Assembly (NCBI RefSeq): GCF_012911975.1 | Contig: NZ_SMDQ01000056.1 | Span: forward strand, 1 to 39,150 | Length of the DNA: 39,150 bases | Source of the DNA: Nodosilinea sp. P-1105 | Lineage (GTDB): Bacteria > Cyanobacteriota > Cyanobacteriia > Phormidesmidales > Phormidesmidaceae | Direction of reading: 5' to 3' | In this document: positions 15,245 through 24,636 of the stretch, piece by piece | How the letters are laid out: the number at the start of each line of letters is the position of its first letter | Numbering within the stretch: the stretch's first letter is position 1 | The notes under the pieces: model-generated | Told to the model about the DNA's origin: nothing | Seen by the model: only the letters and a program-made list of their open reading frames with translations | Databases searched by the model: none | Translations under genes and position numbers: made by a program

Positions 15245-16510
15245 ATGGTAGCAACCCCCCGATACATCCAAGATGATGCCCCCTCTAAGGCGGTTCTCAC
15301 CGAGCCAGCAGTCCCCCAGGATGACCTGAGTGATGATATGGACGCCGTGCCTCCGGCGGACTTTGCTGCCGATGACGCTGACCCTGCTGACCTAGAGGCT
15401 GACACCGCTGCGGTGCTGAAGAATCGCCGTACCACTGACCTGGTGCGCCTCTATCTGCAAGAAATTGGTCGCGTCCCCCTGCTGGAGCGAGATGAAGAAG
15501 TGGCTGAAGCCCAGCGGGTCCAGGGCTACATGCAACTGCTGGAACAGCTTGACCAGGCGGCTGAGGGCAGCAGTGGTGTACTGGCCACCTACAGTACCCT
15601 GCTCAAAACCCGCGATCGCCTCTCCTCTCAACTGGGCTATCGCCCCTCCCTAGAGCGTTGGGCCGCAGCAGCGGGGGTGCCTAGCACCGATCTGAAGCCC
15701 ACCCTGAGCCAGGGTAAACGAGCCTGGGCTGATCTCAGTGGCTTGACGGTGCCTGAACTCGAAACCGCGATCGCTGAGGGGATTCGAGCCAAAGAGCACA
15801 TGATCAAAGCCAACCTGCGGCTGGTGGTGTCGGTGGCGAAAAAATATCAGAACCGGGGCCTAGAGTTGCTGGATTTAATTCAGGAAGGCACTCTGGGCCT
15901 AGAGCGAGCGGTAGAAAAATTTGACCCCACCAAGGGCTATCGCTTTAGTACCTATGCCTACTGGTGGATTCGTCAGGGCATCACCCGGGCGATCGCCACC
16001 CAAAGCCGCACCATCCGGCTGCCGGTGCACATCACTGAAAAGCTGAACAAAATTAAGAAAGCCCAGCGCAAGCTTTCCCAAGAGAAAGGCCGCACCCCCT
16101 CTATTGAAGATGTGGCTCGGGAACTGGATATGACCGGTCCCCAAGTGCGGGAAGTGCTGCTAAGGGTGCCCCGAGCGGTTTCCCTCGAAACCAAGGTGGG
16201 CAAAGACCGTGACACCGAACTGGGCGAATTGCTGGAAACCGACAGCATCTCGCCAGAGGAAATGCTGATTCGCGATTCCCTGCGGCGAGACCTACAGCAA
16301 TTGATGGCAGACCTCACCACCCGCGAGCAAGACGTGATTAAGATGCGGTTTGGGCTAGGAGATGGCACCCCCTATTCCCTGGCTGAAATTGGCCGTGCCC
16401 TAGAACTGTCCCGGGAACGAGTGCGGCAGATTGAATCTAAAGCCCTACAAAAGCTGCGTCAACCCAAGCGCCGCAACCGCATCAGAGACTACCTGGAAGC
16501 CCTGAGCTAA
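15245..16510 (+). CDS. sigC: Group 2 RNA polymerase sigma factor, SigC type
   Basis: This is a sigma-70 family factor that redirects RNA polymerase under stress or nutrient change. The ATG at 15245 gives 421 residues, a normal length; the longer open frame upstream lacks family sequence. Region 1.2 is TDLVRLYLQEIGRVPLLERDEEV (in two parts: TDLVRLYLQEIG and RVPLLERDEEV, near residue 65). Region 2 has EHMIKANLRLVVSVAKKY, GLELLDLIQEG and STYAYWWIRQGI, region 3 has LPVHITEKLNKI, and region 4 has REQDVIKMRFGLGDG and the SRERVRQIESKALQKLRQP helix-turn-helix. The ending FGLGDGTPYSLAEIGRAL and RNRIRDYLEALS is that of SigC rather than SigA, SigB or SigD. Confidence 0.87.
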   Translation: MVATPRYIQDDAPSKAVLTEPAVPQDDLSDDMDAVPPADFAADDADPADLEADTAAVLKNRRTTDLVRLYLQEIGRVPLLERDEEVAEAQRVQGYMQLLEQLDQAAEGSSGVLATYSTLLKTRDRLSSQLGYRPSLERWAAAAGVPSTDLKPTLSQGKRAWADLSGLTVPELETAIAEGIRAKEHMIKANLRLVVSVAKKYQNRGLELLDLIQEGTLGLERAVEKFDPTKGYRFSTYAYWWIRQGITRAIATQSRTIRLPVHITEKLNKIKKAQRKLSQEKGRTPSIEDVARELDMTGPQVREVLLRVPRAVSLETKVGKDRDTELGELLETDSISPEEMLIRDSLRRDLQQLMADLTTREQDVIKMRFGLGDGTPYSLAEIGRALELSRERVRQIESKALQKLRQPKRRNRIRDYLEALS

Positions 16511-16550
16511 ACGACAGAAGCACAGAGCAGAGACACTTCTATTGTTTTTG

Positions 16551-16590
16551 GCCACAACCTCCAGGGAGTTCATTTCCTGGAGGTTGTGGC
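16551..16590. terminator. Long perfect hairpin after sigC
   Basis: The arms GCCACAACCTCCAGG and CCTGGAGGTTGTGGC form a 15-bp perfect stem with a 10-nt loop, 40 bp after the sigC stop. A T-run lies before, not after, so it is not a classical rho-independent terminator. A related half, GCCACAACCACCAGGGAG, occurs at 25273-25290, which suggests a dispersed repeat used as a terminator. Confidence 0.55.
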
Positions 16591-16824
16591 TAGGGTCCTT
16601 GTTGCCGTCGGATGTTACGATTTGTACCGTTAGGTCATACTCTGGGAAAAGGGTCAGGCTATCGCTGTGAGAACGCTAGTCCATCTCTCCCTGGTCCTAG
16701 GGGCCAATCAACAGCCCGGTTACACCACTGGCACAGATCCGTCCACGGATCTATGGCTGCACAGGATACAGTTTCTTATGGCATGGGGCTGCCCATATCC
16801 GACTGTTCCCTAAGGAGGTACACG

Positions 16825-17400
16825 ATGACATTCCTGAAACACACCATAAAGTTTGCAGCCATGGGATTGGCTGCTGCTACCATCGCTACTGGTTTGGGGA
16901 CGGCATTACCCCAGCCCACCCTAGCCCAGGGAGGATTAACCATCTTCGGCGGTGTCGACCCCGATTTTCGTCTCAACTACTTTATTGACTTCAATACCCC
17001 CTTTAGTCGCAACGCCCGGTATTACCTCAATATCAACCGCACCAAATTGCCTAGGGAAGTGATCAGCCTTGAAATTGACTACCCTGAAGCCTTCACTGAG
17101 ATGCGAGGGCGTTTAGACCCCAATGCGATTGAGCTACGGCGGGGCACTTGGCGGGGTGACGGCAACATTCCCTTGAAAGCTGTCGACTGGATCGAAGATG
17201 AAGGGCGGATTGAGCTCATTCCTGAAGAGCCGATCCCAGCCAATACAAATTTAGTCGTGGTGATGTCGAATGTGCAGAACCCTCGGCGCTATGGCTATCA
17301 CTACTTCAACCTGCGGATGATGTTCCAGGGAGATGTGATGAACCAGTACGTCGGCACCTGGCCTTTGGAAGTTGCATCTGACTCGAACCGTCGCCGGTAG
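16825..17400 (+). CDS. DUF2808-family secreted protein
   Basis: The ATG at 16825 follows TAAGGAGG at a good distance, which chooses this start over the open frame further upstream. The 191-residue protein has a signal peptide (MTFLKHTIKFAAMGLAAATI then ATGLGTALPQPTLAQ, likely cleaved after ALAQ-like TLAQ). The mature part matches DUF2808, a cyanobacterial exported domain of unknown role: ARYYLNINRTKLPREVISLE, IDYPEAF, GDGNIPLKAVDWIEDEGRIEL, IPANTNLVVVMSNVQNPRR and GYHYFNLRMMFQGD. It appears to be monocistronic. Confidence 0.85.
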   Translation: MTFLKHTIKFAAMGLAAATIATGLGTALPQPTLAQGGLTIFGGVDPDFRLNYFIDFNTPFSRNARYYLNINRTKLPREVISLEIDYPEAFTEMRGRLDPNAIELRRGTWRGDGNIPLKAVDWIEDEGRIELIPEEPIPANTNLVVVMSNVQNPRRYGYHYFNLRMMFQGDVMNQYVGTWPLEVASDSNRRR

Positions 17401-17408
17401 TGGACCCC

Positions 17409-17440
17409 CACAGTAGCAAGCTACTGTGAGCTTAAAAGCT
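17409..17440. terminator. Palindromes after the DUF2808 gene
   Basis: A perfect 9-bp inverted repeat CACAGTAGC/GCTACTGTG (17409-17428, 2-nt loop) is followed immediately by AGCTTAAAAGCT (17429-17440). It may end transcription before the rpmH operon. There is no long T-run. Confidence 0.4.
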
Positions 17441-17497
17441 CGAAAGTTCTGCGAGTTCTGCGACTAACCCCAATGTTCCCCAGGGTCTATGTGCTAA

Positions 17498-17503
17498 TAT
17501 AAT
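17498..17503 (+). promoter_or_regulatory. Candidate -10 box for the rpmH operon
   Basis: TATAAT lies 34 bp before the rpmH start, inside GCTAATATAATAGACC. No good -35 is seen about 17 bp upstream. Position and perfect match make it the most likely promoter element of the rpmH-rnpA-PH-yidC-jag-yceD block. Confidence 0.45.
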
Positions 17504-17537
17504 AGACCGTGAATTTGCATAAGAATGAGGCATCCCC

Positions 17538-17675
17538 ATGAGCAAGCGTACATTACGAGGGACTAACCGCAAGCAAAAACGAACCTCTGGGTTCCGGGCC
17601 CGCATGCGCTCCCACACCGGTCAAAATGTGATCAAGGCCCGTCGGCGCAAAGGCCGGGCTAAGCTAGCCGTTTAA
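17538..17675 (+). CDS. rpmH: 50S ribosomal protein L34
   Basis: This 45-residue basic protein ([20 protein letters not shown], then [20 protein letters not shown] and AKLAV) has the L34 core K-R-T-x-G-F-x-x-R-M-x-x-x-x-G-x-x-V-x-x-x-R-R-x-K-G-R. It is a component of the large ribosomal subunit. It is the first gene of the conserved block rpmH-rnpA-PH-yidC-jag-yceD, and rnpA follows after 11 bp. Confidence 0.95.
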   Translation: MSKRTLRGTNRKQKRTSGFRARMRSHTGQNVIKARRRKGRAKLAV

Positions 17676-17686
17676 ATGGCTCCAGG

Positions 17687-18085
17687 GTGCTGCCTAAACA
17701 TCATCGTCTCCGGAGCTCTCGTGACTTTTCCCGAGTCTACAAACACGGTAAGAAGGCTGTCTCAACTCATTTGATAGTACGGGTATATCATGGGGATAAG
17801 GCTCAGTCTGCTCAGGCTGGGCCTTCACTGTTGCAAGGGGAGGCGGTCACCGGTCCCAAAGTGGGCATCACCGTGAGTCAAAAAGTTCACAAGCGAGCGG
17901 TGGTCCGTAATCGGCTGAAGCGGCAACTCAAAGCGGCTTTCAGGACGTTGCTGCCCGCCATTGCCCCTTCCCTTTGGGTGGTGATCAACGTGCGCCCTGG
18001 TGCCACTCAGTGCGGATATGGCGAATTTTTGCGAGAATTAGAGGAGTTGTTAACTAAGCTAGAGGTCATCCATGGGCATTCGTGA
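17687..18085 (+). CDS. rnpA: Ribonuclease P protein component
   Basis: RnpA supports the RNase P RNA in removing tRNA 5' leaders. The frame starts with GTG (VLPKHHRLRSSRDFSRVYKH), the typical start of the family, and the RNR signature AVVRNRLKRQLKAAFR is near residues 83-98, with KVGITVSQKV just before. The 132-residue length is normal. The PH-domain gene starts 14 bp before its end. Confidence 0.93.
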   Translation: MLPKHHRLRSSRDFSRVYKHGKKAVSTHLIVRVYHGDKAQSAQAGPSLLQGEAVTGPKVGITVSQKVHKRAVVRNRLKRQLKAAFRTLLPAIAPSLWVVINVRPGATQCGYGEFLRELEELLTKLEVIHGHS

Positions 18086-18467
18086 GGATGTGTACTACGA
18101 GGGCGGACCCCACATTGGCGATTTGATCATCAATATTCTGTTGGGGTTTACGATCATCTGTCTACCCCTAACGGTGGGGGCGATTACCCGGGCCCTGTGG
18201 TTGCGCTATCGCATCACCAACCGTCGGATTTCAGTGACGGGCGGCTGGATGGGGCGCGATCGCACCGATATTATTTATTCAGAAATTAGTAAAATTGTCA
18301 CGGTGCCCCGGGGGATTGGCCTTTGGGGAGATATGGTGGTTACCCTTAAGGATGGCAGCCGCCTTGAGTTGCGGGCTATGCCCAAGTTTCGCGATGTCTA
18401 CGACTACATCAGCGAAAAGATTTCGCCCAGGGCAAAAGCCGCTAGCGGTGCATTAGGAACCAGCTAA
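18072..18467 (+). CDS. Bacterial PH-domain membrane protein
   Basis: This 131-residue protein has a hydrophobic segment (residues 17-43, IGDLIINILLGFTIICLPLT then VGAITRALWL) followed by a bacterial pleckstrin-homology domain: RYRITNRRISVTGGWMGRDR, TDIIYSEISKIVTVPRGIGL and GDMVVTLKDGSRLELRAMP. In cyanobacteria a gene of this kind often lies between rnpA and yidC. Its job is unknown; a role in envelope or insertase function is a guess from position. It overlaps rnpA by 14 bp. Confidence 0.85.
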   Translation: MGIREDVYYEGGPHIGDLIINILLGFTIICLPLTVGAITRALWLRYRITNRRISVTGGWMGRDRTDIIYSEISKIVTVPRGIGLWGDMVVTLKDGSRLELRAMPKFRDVYDYISEKISPRAKAASGALGTS

Positions 18468-18573
18468 CTTACGGAAACCCCTAACTGGGGTGGATGGGTT
18501 GCGCGCCATCGAGTACGGTAAATTAAGTAATTGAGCAGTTGATGTCATATCCCCACGGCGGGATTAGGTGCCC

Positions 18574-19719
18574 ATGGATTTTGGTATTGGATTTCTTTCG
18601 AACAACATTATGTTGCCGATCCTGGATTTTTTCTACGGGATCGTGCCCAGCTATGGGTTAGCCATCGTTGCTCTGACCTTAGTGATTCGCTTAGCCTTGT
18701 ACCCGCTTAACGCTGGGTCTATCCGCAACATGCGCCGCATGAAGGTGGCCCAGCCATTGATGCAGAAGCGGGTCAAAGAAATTCAAGACCGTCACAAAGA
18801 CGATCCCGCCAAGCTGCAAGAGGAAATGGGGAAGGTTTACAAAGAGTTCGGTAACCCCTTGGCGGGTTGTTTTCCCGTGCTCTTGCAAATGCCAATTCTG
18901 TTTGCCCTGTTTGCCACTCTGCGGGGGTCGCCGTTCTCTAACATCTCCTACGACGTTAACTTCCAGGTCTTTCCCCAAGAAAAAGTCGAGCAGATTCAGC
19001 CGCAAATCTATAGCACCTCCCCAAAAGCTATTTATGTGTCTGACGGGGCTCACTTCCCCATCGCCGCCGTAGTGCCTGGGGGCACTAAGCTCGTGGTTGG
19101 CGAAAAGACCGATGTACGCTTACAGGCGGCCGACGGCCAGGATATTGACGCCCTGGTGGCCGAATACAATGAGGCTGGTGCCGAGTTTCAACCCCAATGG
19201 CAGGTCGCCAAAGGGGATGAGGTGATCGATATTGACCAAAACGGCCATATTACGGCCCTAGCCCCCGGTGAAGCCTCTATCAAGGTTGAGGTGCCTGGCC
19301 TGGCAGCGAATAAGGGATTCTTGTTTATTAAGGCTCTGGGCCGGGTGGGGGTCACTGGTGAAGACGGCAGCATCCACTGGGACATCTTGATTATGGTGTT
19401 GTCCTTTGGCGCTAGCCTCTACGTTAACCAGTTGTTGTCAGGGCAAGGCTCTAGCTCGGATAACTCTCAGCAAAATGCGATTAACAAATTTACGCCGATT
19501 ATTTTCTCGGGTATGTTTCTGTTTTTCCCATTGCCTGCCGGGGTGTTGATGTACATGGTGATTGCCAACATCTTCCAGACGCTACAGACCTTTATTCTGT
19601 CGCGGGAACCCTTGCCAGAGAACCTGCAAAAGATTGTAGATGCAGAATCTAGTAAGTCAGAGGATAATCGCGGTACCCTGCCCTTTGAGCCGGGGCGCGC
19701 TAAAAAGAAAAAGGCCTAG
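18574..19719 (+). CDS. yidC: Membrane protein insertase YidC
   Basis: YidC inserts proteins into the plasma and thylakoid membranes. The ATG at 18574 ([20 protein letters not shown]) is preferred over the GTG six bases earlier. The 381-residue protein has the Oxa1/YidC helices, the conserved groove Arg (VIRLALYPL, residue 39), the cytosolic coiled hairpin ([20 protein letters not shown] then [17 protein letters not shown]) and terminal helices. Between the second and third membrane helices there is an insertion (about residues 150-265) that resembles a bacterial Ig-like BIG2 domain ([15 protein letters not shown]). The basic tail RAKKKKA may bind ribosomes. The jag ATG follows its stop directly. 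Confidence 0.93.
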   Translation: MDFGIGFLSNNIMLPILDFFYGIVPSYGLAIVALTLVIRLALYPLNAGSIRNMRRMKVAQPLMQKRVKEIQDRHKDDPAKLQEEMGKVYKEFGNPLAGCFPVLLQMPILFALFATLRGSPFSNISYDVNFQVFPQEKVEQIQPQIYSTSPKAIYVSDGAHFPIAAVVPGGTKLVVGEKTDVRLQAADGQDIDALVAEYNEAGAEFQPQWQVAKGDEVIDIDQNGHITALAPGEASIKVEVPGLAANKGFLFIKALGRVGVTGEDGSIHWDILIMVLSFGASLYVNQLLSGQGSSSDNSQQNAINKFTPIIFSGMFLFFPLPAGVLMYMVIANIFQTLQTFILSREPLPENLQKIVDAESSKSEDNRGTLPFEPGRAKKKKA

Positions 19720-20244
19720 ATGACTATGGGTGAGCAAATTGCAGCCGCTGGGGTGGAATGGTTAACCTCCCTGCTGACGATGCAGGGGGTGACGACGACG
19801 GTGAAGGCGTCTTTTCAGGACGACGAAGCTGGGTCAAGCTGTTGGCTGACAATTGATCATGCCCCCCTCAGCCCAGAGCAGGTACAGGCTCTGATTGGCG
19901 ACGGCGGTCGAGTGTTGGACTCGATTCAATATTTGGCTAACACCACCCTTAATCTCGGTAAATCGGACACCGAACAGCAGGCCTTTACCATTGAGCTAGA
20001 CGGTTATCGGGCTCGTCGCTTAGAGGAACTCAAAGCCCTAGCAGAAGAAGCCGCTAACCAAGTGCTGGCAAACGGCGAAGCCTATGAGATTCAGGGGCTA
20101 TCGTCGGCTGAGCGGCGACAGGTGCACCATTTCCTCAGCCATCAAGAGAGCTTGACCACCTTTAGTCGGGGGCGAGAACCTGACCGTCGGTTGGTTGTCT
20201 GTTTGGTCGCTCAACAGGACTCGAATCAGGACTCGAATCAGTAG
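19720..20244 (+). CDS. jag: Jag/KhpB RNA-binding protein
   Basis: This 174-residue protein has a KH domain (residues about 5-90, with LIGDGGRVLDSIQYL as the GxxG core), and an R3H domain (ELKALAEEAANQVL, then LSSAERRQVHHFLSHQE, with the Arg-x-x-x-His). It lacks the N-terminal Jag-N domain found in Firmicutes. RNA chaperone-like roles in cell-envelope control are known for relatives. It follows yidC with no gap. The tail has an exact 12-bp tandem duplication (GGACTCGAATCA twice, 20217-20240), giving DSNQDSNQ. Confidence 0.88.
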   Translation: MTMGEQIAAAGVEWLTSLLTMQGVTTTVKASFQDDEAGSSCWLTIDHAPLSPEQVQALIGDGGRVLDSIQYLANTTLNLGKSDTEQQAFTIELDGYRARRLEELKALAEEAANQVLANGEAYEIQGLSSAERRQVHHFLSHQESLTTFSRGREPDRRLVVCLVAQQDSNQDSNQ

Positions 20245-20252
20245 GGCTAAGG

Positions 20253-20774
20253 ATGGATAAGGTTTATATTCCGCAGCTGCTTCAGCAGCCCGAGAAAACC
20301 CTGAAACTTGAGATTGATACCTCCTTTCCTGAGCTAAATACCCTCACCCCTGTGCGGGGGGAGGTGACGATGGTCCACCAGGGCACCTACTTAGAGGTGC
20401 AAGCTGTGGCTGAAACCATCGTCACCCTGACTTGCCACCGATGTCTGCAAAGCTACAACCACCGGGTATCGCTGGCCCCCCATGAGCTGATTTGGTTAGA
20501 GCCTGACCCCGATCCCACCGCCTTGCCCCTGGAGCGAGAGGTGGGGGTGGATGAGTTGGTGGAAACCCTGCCCCCCAACGGCTACTTTTATCCGGCCACC
20601 TGGCTCTATGAGCAGGTGTGTCTGGCGCTGCCCCAGCGGCAGGTGTGCGACGCCAACTGCCCGGGCATTGCTGTGCCTGAGGCGGAAGATCAACAGGTGG
20701 GGGGCAACCCGGTCGATAGTCGCTGGTCGGTGCTGAGTCAGTTGCAGCAACAACTTCAGTCTCCCGATACCTAA
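20253..20774 (+). CDS. YceD-family (DUF177) protein
   Basis: This 173-residue protein has the DUF177 form: a beta-rich N-terminus (VYIPQLLQQPEKTLKLEIDT), a first Cys pair in LTCHRCLQSYNH (residues about 59-70) and the CDANCPG end near residue 135. YceD relatives help 23S rRNA and ribosome assembly in other bacteria. It starts 8 bp after jag, and in many bacteria it precedes rpmF, which is not the case here. The acidic PDPDPT-VDELVETLPPNG segment is typical. Confidence 0.8.
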   Translation: MDKVYIPQLLQQPEKTLKLEIDTSFPELNTLTPVRGEVTMVHQGTYLEVQAVAETIVTLTCHRCLQSYNHRVSLAPHELIWLEPDPDPTALPLEREVGVDELVETLPPNGYFYPATWLYEQVCLALPQRQVCDANCPGIAVPEAEDQQVGGNPVDSRWSVLSQLQQQLQSPDT

Positions 20775-20811
20775 CCCCCCACTGGCCCCCATACTCGCCC
20801 CCATACCCGCC

Positions 20812-22335
20812 ATGGACTTTACTGACGAACTTGGGCTACTGATTCGAGCCCGCTACCCGATTATTTATATCGCCACCCCAGAAGAAGAGCGGGCTGAAGC
20901 CGCGATCGCCCATTGTGCCCAAACCCAGGGCCAGCGGGCCGTCTACACCTGGGACTTTGTGGAAGGTTACCAGGGGAACCTGAACGACGCCGGGTTTGGC
21001 CGCCGCAACCCCCTGCAAGCCCTGGAACTGGTCGATAAGCTACCGGCTTCGGCCCCGGCGGTGTTTGTGCTACGAGACTTTCATCGATTTTTAGACGATG
21101 TGGCCGTGGCCCGTAAGCTGCGCAACCTGGCCCGCAGCCTCAAGGCCCAACCCAAAAATCTGGTGATTCTCTCGGCTCAACTGACCATTCCCGAAGAGTT
21201 GGGAGAGACCGTCACCGTGCTGGAATTCACCCTGCCCAGTGCCGCTGTGATTCGCCAAGAGGTGAACCAACTGCTGAGCGCCACCAGCACCACCCTGCCC
21301 CCGGCCATGCTCGATGAAGTGGTGCGCACCTGCCAGGGGTTGTCCCTAGAGCGGATTCGGCGGGTCCTGGCCCGGGCGATCGCCAGCCATGGTAGCTTTG
21401 ACGATCGCGATCTAGACTCGATTCTAGAAGAAAAGCGCCAGTCCATCCGCCAAACCCAAATTCTGGACTACTACCCTGCCACCGAGCAAATTTCCGACAT
21501 TGGTGGCCTAGATAACCTGAAAGATTGGCTGCTGAAGCGGGGGGCCGCCTTTTCTGAAAAAGCCCGCCAGTATGGCTTGCCCCACCCCCGGGGGTTGCTG
21601 CTGCTGGGCATCCAGGGCACCGGCAAATCTCTCACCGCTAAGGCGATCGCCCACCACTGGCACCTGCCCCTGCTGCGGCTGGATGTGGGGCGTCTGTTTG
21701 CGGGGCTGGTGGGGGAATCAGAATCTCGCACCCGGCAAATGATCCAGCTGGCCGAAGCCCTGGCCCCCTGCATTCTGTGGATTGACGAAATCGACAAAGC
21801 CTTTGCCGGGCTGGATGGACGCGGGGACTCAGGCACCACCAGCCGCGTGTTTGGCACCTTTATCACCTGGATGGCGGAAAAAACCTCCCCGGTGTTTGTG
21901 GTGGCCACCGCCAACAACATTCAGTCCCTGCCGCCAGAAATGCTGCGTCGGGGCCGATTTGACGAAATTTTCTTTGTGGGGCTGCCCAACCAATCAGAGC
22001 GCCAGGCGATTTTTGAGGTGCACCTGGGCCACCTGCGACCCCACACCCTGAAAACCTACGACACCGCTCGCCTAGCCTATGAAACCCCAGACTTTTCTGG
22101 GGCCGAAATTGAGCAGGCGATCGTCGAAGCCATGCACCTGGGCTTTAGCCAGGGGCGTGACTTTACCACAGACGACATTCTAGAAGCGGCTAGCCAAATG
22201 GTGCCCCTGGCCCGCACCGCCCAAGATCAAATCGAAGCGCTCCAGGCCTGGGCTGCTTCTGGCAAGGCCCGTATGGCCTCCCGGGGCAGTGGCTTGGCCA
22301 GTCGGCTAAAAGCGTCTCAACCCGATGGCGATTAG
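20812..22335 (+). CDS. ycf46: Ycf46-type AAA+ ATPase
   Basis: This 507-residue protein has an N-terminal domain (1-220, with DFTDELGLLIRARYPIIYI and EEERAEA, typical of Ycf46) and a C-terminal AAA+ module. Walker A GIQGTGKS is at 266-273, Walker B CILWIDEID at 320-328, sensor 1 VVATANN near 363, an arginine finger RRGRFDE near 378 and the SGAEIEQAI helix. Ycf46 is conserved in cyanobacteria and red-algal plastids and affects CO2-related photosynthetic regulation in cyanobacteria. It starts 37 bp after yceD, so it may share its transcript. Confidence 0.88.
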   Translation: MDFTDELGLLIRARYPIIYIATPEEERAEAAIAHCAQTQGQRAVYTWDFVEGYQGNLNDAGFGRRNPLQALELVDKLPASAPAVFVLRDFHRFLDDVAVARKLRNLARSLKAQPKNLVILSAQLTIPEELGETVTVLEFTLPSAAVIRQEVNQLLSATSTTLPPAMLDEVVRTCQGLSLERIRRVLARAIASHGSFDDRDLDSILEEKRQSIRQTQILDYYPATEQISDIGGLDNLKDWLLKRGAAFSEKARQYGLPHPRGLLLLGIQGTGKSLTAKAIAHHWHLPLLRLDVGRLFAGLVGESESRTRQMIQLAEALAPCILWIDEIDKAFAGLDGRGDSGTTSRVFGTFITWMAEKTSPVFVVATANNIQSLPPEMLRRGRFDEIFFVGLPNQSERQAIFEVHLGHLRPHTLKTYDTARLAYETPDFSGAEIEQAIVEAMHLGFSQGRDFTTDDILEAASQMVPLARTAQDQIEALQAWAASGKARMASRGSGLASRLKASQPDGD

Positions 22336-22400
22336 CGTCGCTTACGGTACCATTAGCGATCGGGAGACAGCGATCGCACGACAAGGGGCAATTGAAACCT

Positions 22401-22901
22401 ATGCAAAGATTTCTGGTTGGCCTATCAAAGTTGATTTTGGGCCTGGTGGTGGCATTCACGCTGCTCTCGTTTGCGGGGGTGGCCACGGCCCGCTATTTTA
22501 TGGGGCGGCTGTCGATTTTGCCCCCCAAACCGCTGTATGGTGACGAGTTGCCAACAGCCCCCCCGACCGCCGACGCTCCGGAGGAGGTTGCCGTTGAACC
22601 CGAGGTGGCCCCACCCCCCGAGGTAGTATCAGAGCCCGAGGCGGCCCCGCCCCCTGAGGAATTTCCAGAAACCGAAGCAGAAGTGGATGAAGGGGCCTAT
22701 ACCGCTGTGGTGGTACAGCCCATTGGCCTGGTGCTGCGGGAAGGCCCCGGGGTCGAGTATCCCCAGATTGGCGGCATTGACTACAACCAAGACCTGGTGG
22801 TGCTAGAAGAACCTGCTGAGCACGACTGGATTAACGTGCGAGTGGTGGCCAATGGCCAGGAAGGCTGGGTCAAGTCCGGTAACACCCGCCCCCGGGAGTA
22901 G
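22401..22901 (+). CDS. SH3-domain membrane protein
   Basis: The ATG at 22401 gives 166 residues; a TTG nine bases earlier is also open. Residues about 5-28 (VGLSKLILGLVVAFTLLSFA) form a membrane anchor. A Pro/Glu-rich linker follows (about 45-95), and a C-terminal bacterial SH3 domain has VQPIGLVLREGPGVEYPQIG and GWVKSGNTRPRE. SH3b domains bind peptidoglycan or peptides. The partner is unknown. The gene lies 66 bp after ycf46. Confidence 0.82.
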   Translation: MQRFLVGLSKLILGLVVAFTLLSFAGVATARYFMGRLSILPPKPLYGDELPTAPPTADAPEEVAVEPEVAPPPEVVSEPEAAPPPEEFPETEAEVDEGAYTAVVVQPIGLVLREGPGVEYPQIGGIDYNQDLVVLEEPAEHDWINVRVVANGQEGWVKSGNTRPRE

Positions 22902-22938
22902 GGGTGTACGTTTTTTCGTTCTTCTACCTTCCACCTTC

Positions 22939-24636
22939 CTAATCAGTAGGCCCAAACAGCTCTAAGTCCGTCACCGCCCCCTGGCTGCTGGAAGACACCA
23001 ACTTGGCGTACTTACCCAACACCCCCCGGGTATAGTTGGGCTGGCGGGGTCGCCAGGCCTGCCGTCGTCGGATCAATTCTGCGTCGGGCACATTCAGCTG
23101 CAGCAGGTTTTGGTCGGCATCAATCGTAATCGAGTCCCCTTCCTCTACCAGGGCAATGGTGCCCCCCACCGCCGCCTCTGGAGCCACATGGCCCACCACC
23201 ATGCCATAGGTGCCTCCCGAAAAGCGACCGTCGGTAATTAACCCCACGGCATCGCCCAGCCCCGCCCCAATGATTGCTGAGGTCGGGGCTAACATTTCGC
23301 GCATCCCCGGGCCTCCTTTCGGGCCTTCATAGCGCACGACCACCACGTCCCCCGCCTGAATGCGTTTGTCTAGGATGGCTTGCAGACAGTCCTCTTCGGA
23401 CTCGAACACCCGCGCTGGGCCGGTAATCTGCCGATGCTTAATGCCGGTCAACTTGGCTACGGCCCCTTCTGTGGCCAAATTCCCTTTCAAAATGCCCAGA
23501 TGCCCTTGGGCATACAGGGGCTGGTCAAAGGGCCGAATGACGTCTTGACCAGTCCGGGGGGTTTCAGGAATAGCCGTCAGCAGTTCAGCAATCGTTTGGC
23601 CGGTAATGGTGAGGGCATCCCCATGGATCAGACCTTGCTTTAACAGCATTTTCATCACCTGAGGCACACCGCCGACCTGGTGGAAGTCGGTGGCTACATA
23701 GCGGCCGGAAGGCTTCAGATTGCACAGCACCGGTACCCGACGCCGGATTGCTTCAAAGTCATCGATTTTGAGTTCGACGCCAATGGCGTTGGCGATCGCC
23801 AGCAAGTGCAGCACAGAGTTGGTCGAACCACCCACCGCCATAATCACGGCGATCGCATTTTCCAACGCTTTGCGGGTCAAAATCTGTCGCGGCAAGATCT
23901 GCCGTCGAATCGCCTCCACCAAGACAATGGCAGATTGCTCGCTGCTATGGGCTTTTTCGGCGTCCTCAGCCGCCATGGTCGAGGAATACATCAGACTCAT
24001 CCCCATCGCTTCAAAGGCCGAGGACATGGTGTTGGCCGTGTACATCCCCCCACAGGACCCCGCCCCAGGGCAGGCGTGGCGCTCAACTGCCAGCAGGTCT
24101 TCGGCGGTGATTTTGCCCGCGCTATATTCGCCAACCGCTTCAAAGGCGCTGACCACGGTGAGGTCCTGGCCGTCGTAATGCCCCGGCTTGATGGTGCCAC
24201 CATAGACAAAAATTGCCGGTATGTTCATCCGAGCCATGGCAATCATGGCTCCCGGCATGTTTTTGTCGCAACCGCCGATCGCAATTACCCCATCTAAGCT
24301 CTGACCATTACACACAGTCTCAATCGAGTCAGCAATCACCTCCCGGGACACCAGGGAATATTTCATCCCCTCTGTCCCCATCGAAATCCCATCGCTAATG
24401 GTGATGGTGCCAAATAGTTGGGGCATGCCCCCGGCCTGCCGCACCCCGGCCTCCGCCTGCTGAGCCAGGTCCCCTAGCCCCATATTGCAGGGGGTGATGG
24501 TGCTAAAGCCATTGGCAATGCCCACAATCGGCTTGACAAAATCGTGATCGCCAAAGCCGACGGCTCTCAGCATGGCTCGATTTGGAGTGCGCTGCACCCC
24601 CTGGGTAATGGCCTGACTTCTACGGTTCTCGGACAT
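22939..24636 (-). CDS. ilvD: Dihydroxy-acid dehydratase
   Basis: IlvD dehydrates dihydroxy acids to 2-keto acids in valine, leucine and isoleucine synthesis, using an iron-sulfur cluster. The 565-residue length fits. Cluster ligands are Cys50 (ITPCNMG), Cys123 (GGCDKNMPG) and Cys195 ([15 protein letters not shown]). Other signatures are [44 protein letters not shown] and [15 protein letters not shown]. The start [20 protein letters not shown] is typical. It is convergent with the SH3-domain gene. Confidence 0.95.
   Translation of the reverse strand: MSENRRSQAITQGVQRTPNRAMLRAVGFGDHDFVKPIVGIANGFSTITPCNMGLGDLAQQAEAGVRQAGGMPQLFGTITISDGISMGTEGMKYSLVSREVIADSIETVCNGQSLDGVIAIGGCDKNMPGAMIAMARMNIPAIFVYGGTIKPGHYDGQDLTVVSAFEAVGEYSAGKITAEDLLAVERHACPGAGSCGGMYTANTMSSAFEAMGMSLMYSSTMAAEDAEKAHSSEQSAIVLVEAIRRQILPRQILTRKALENAIAVIMAVGGSTNSVLHLLAIANAIGVELKIDDFEAIRRRVPVLCNLKPSGRYVATDFHQVGGVPQVMKMLLKQGLIHGDALTITGQTIAELLTAIPETPRTGQDVIRPFDQPLYAQGHLGILKGNLATEGAVAKLTGIKHRQITGPARVFESEEDCLQAILDKRIQAGDVVVVRYEGPKGGPGMREMLAPTSAIIGAGLGDAVGLITDGRFSGGTYGMVVGHVAPEAAVGGTIALVEEGDSITIDADQNLLQLNVPDAELIRRRQAWRPRQPNYTRGVLGKYAKLVSSSSQGAVTDLELFGPTD

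Noticed and set aside
23680..24297. + strand frames inside ilvD
   Set aside because: They are opposite-strand shadows of a clear ilvD gene.
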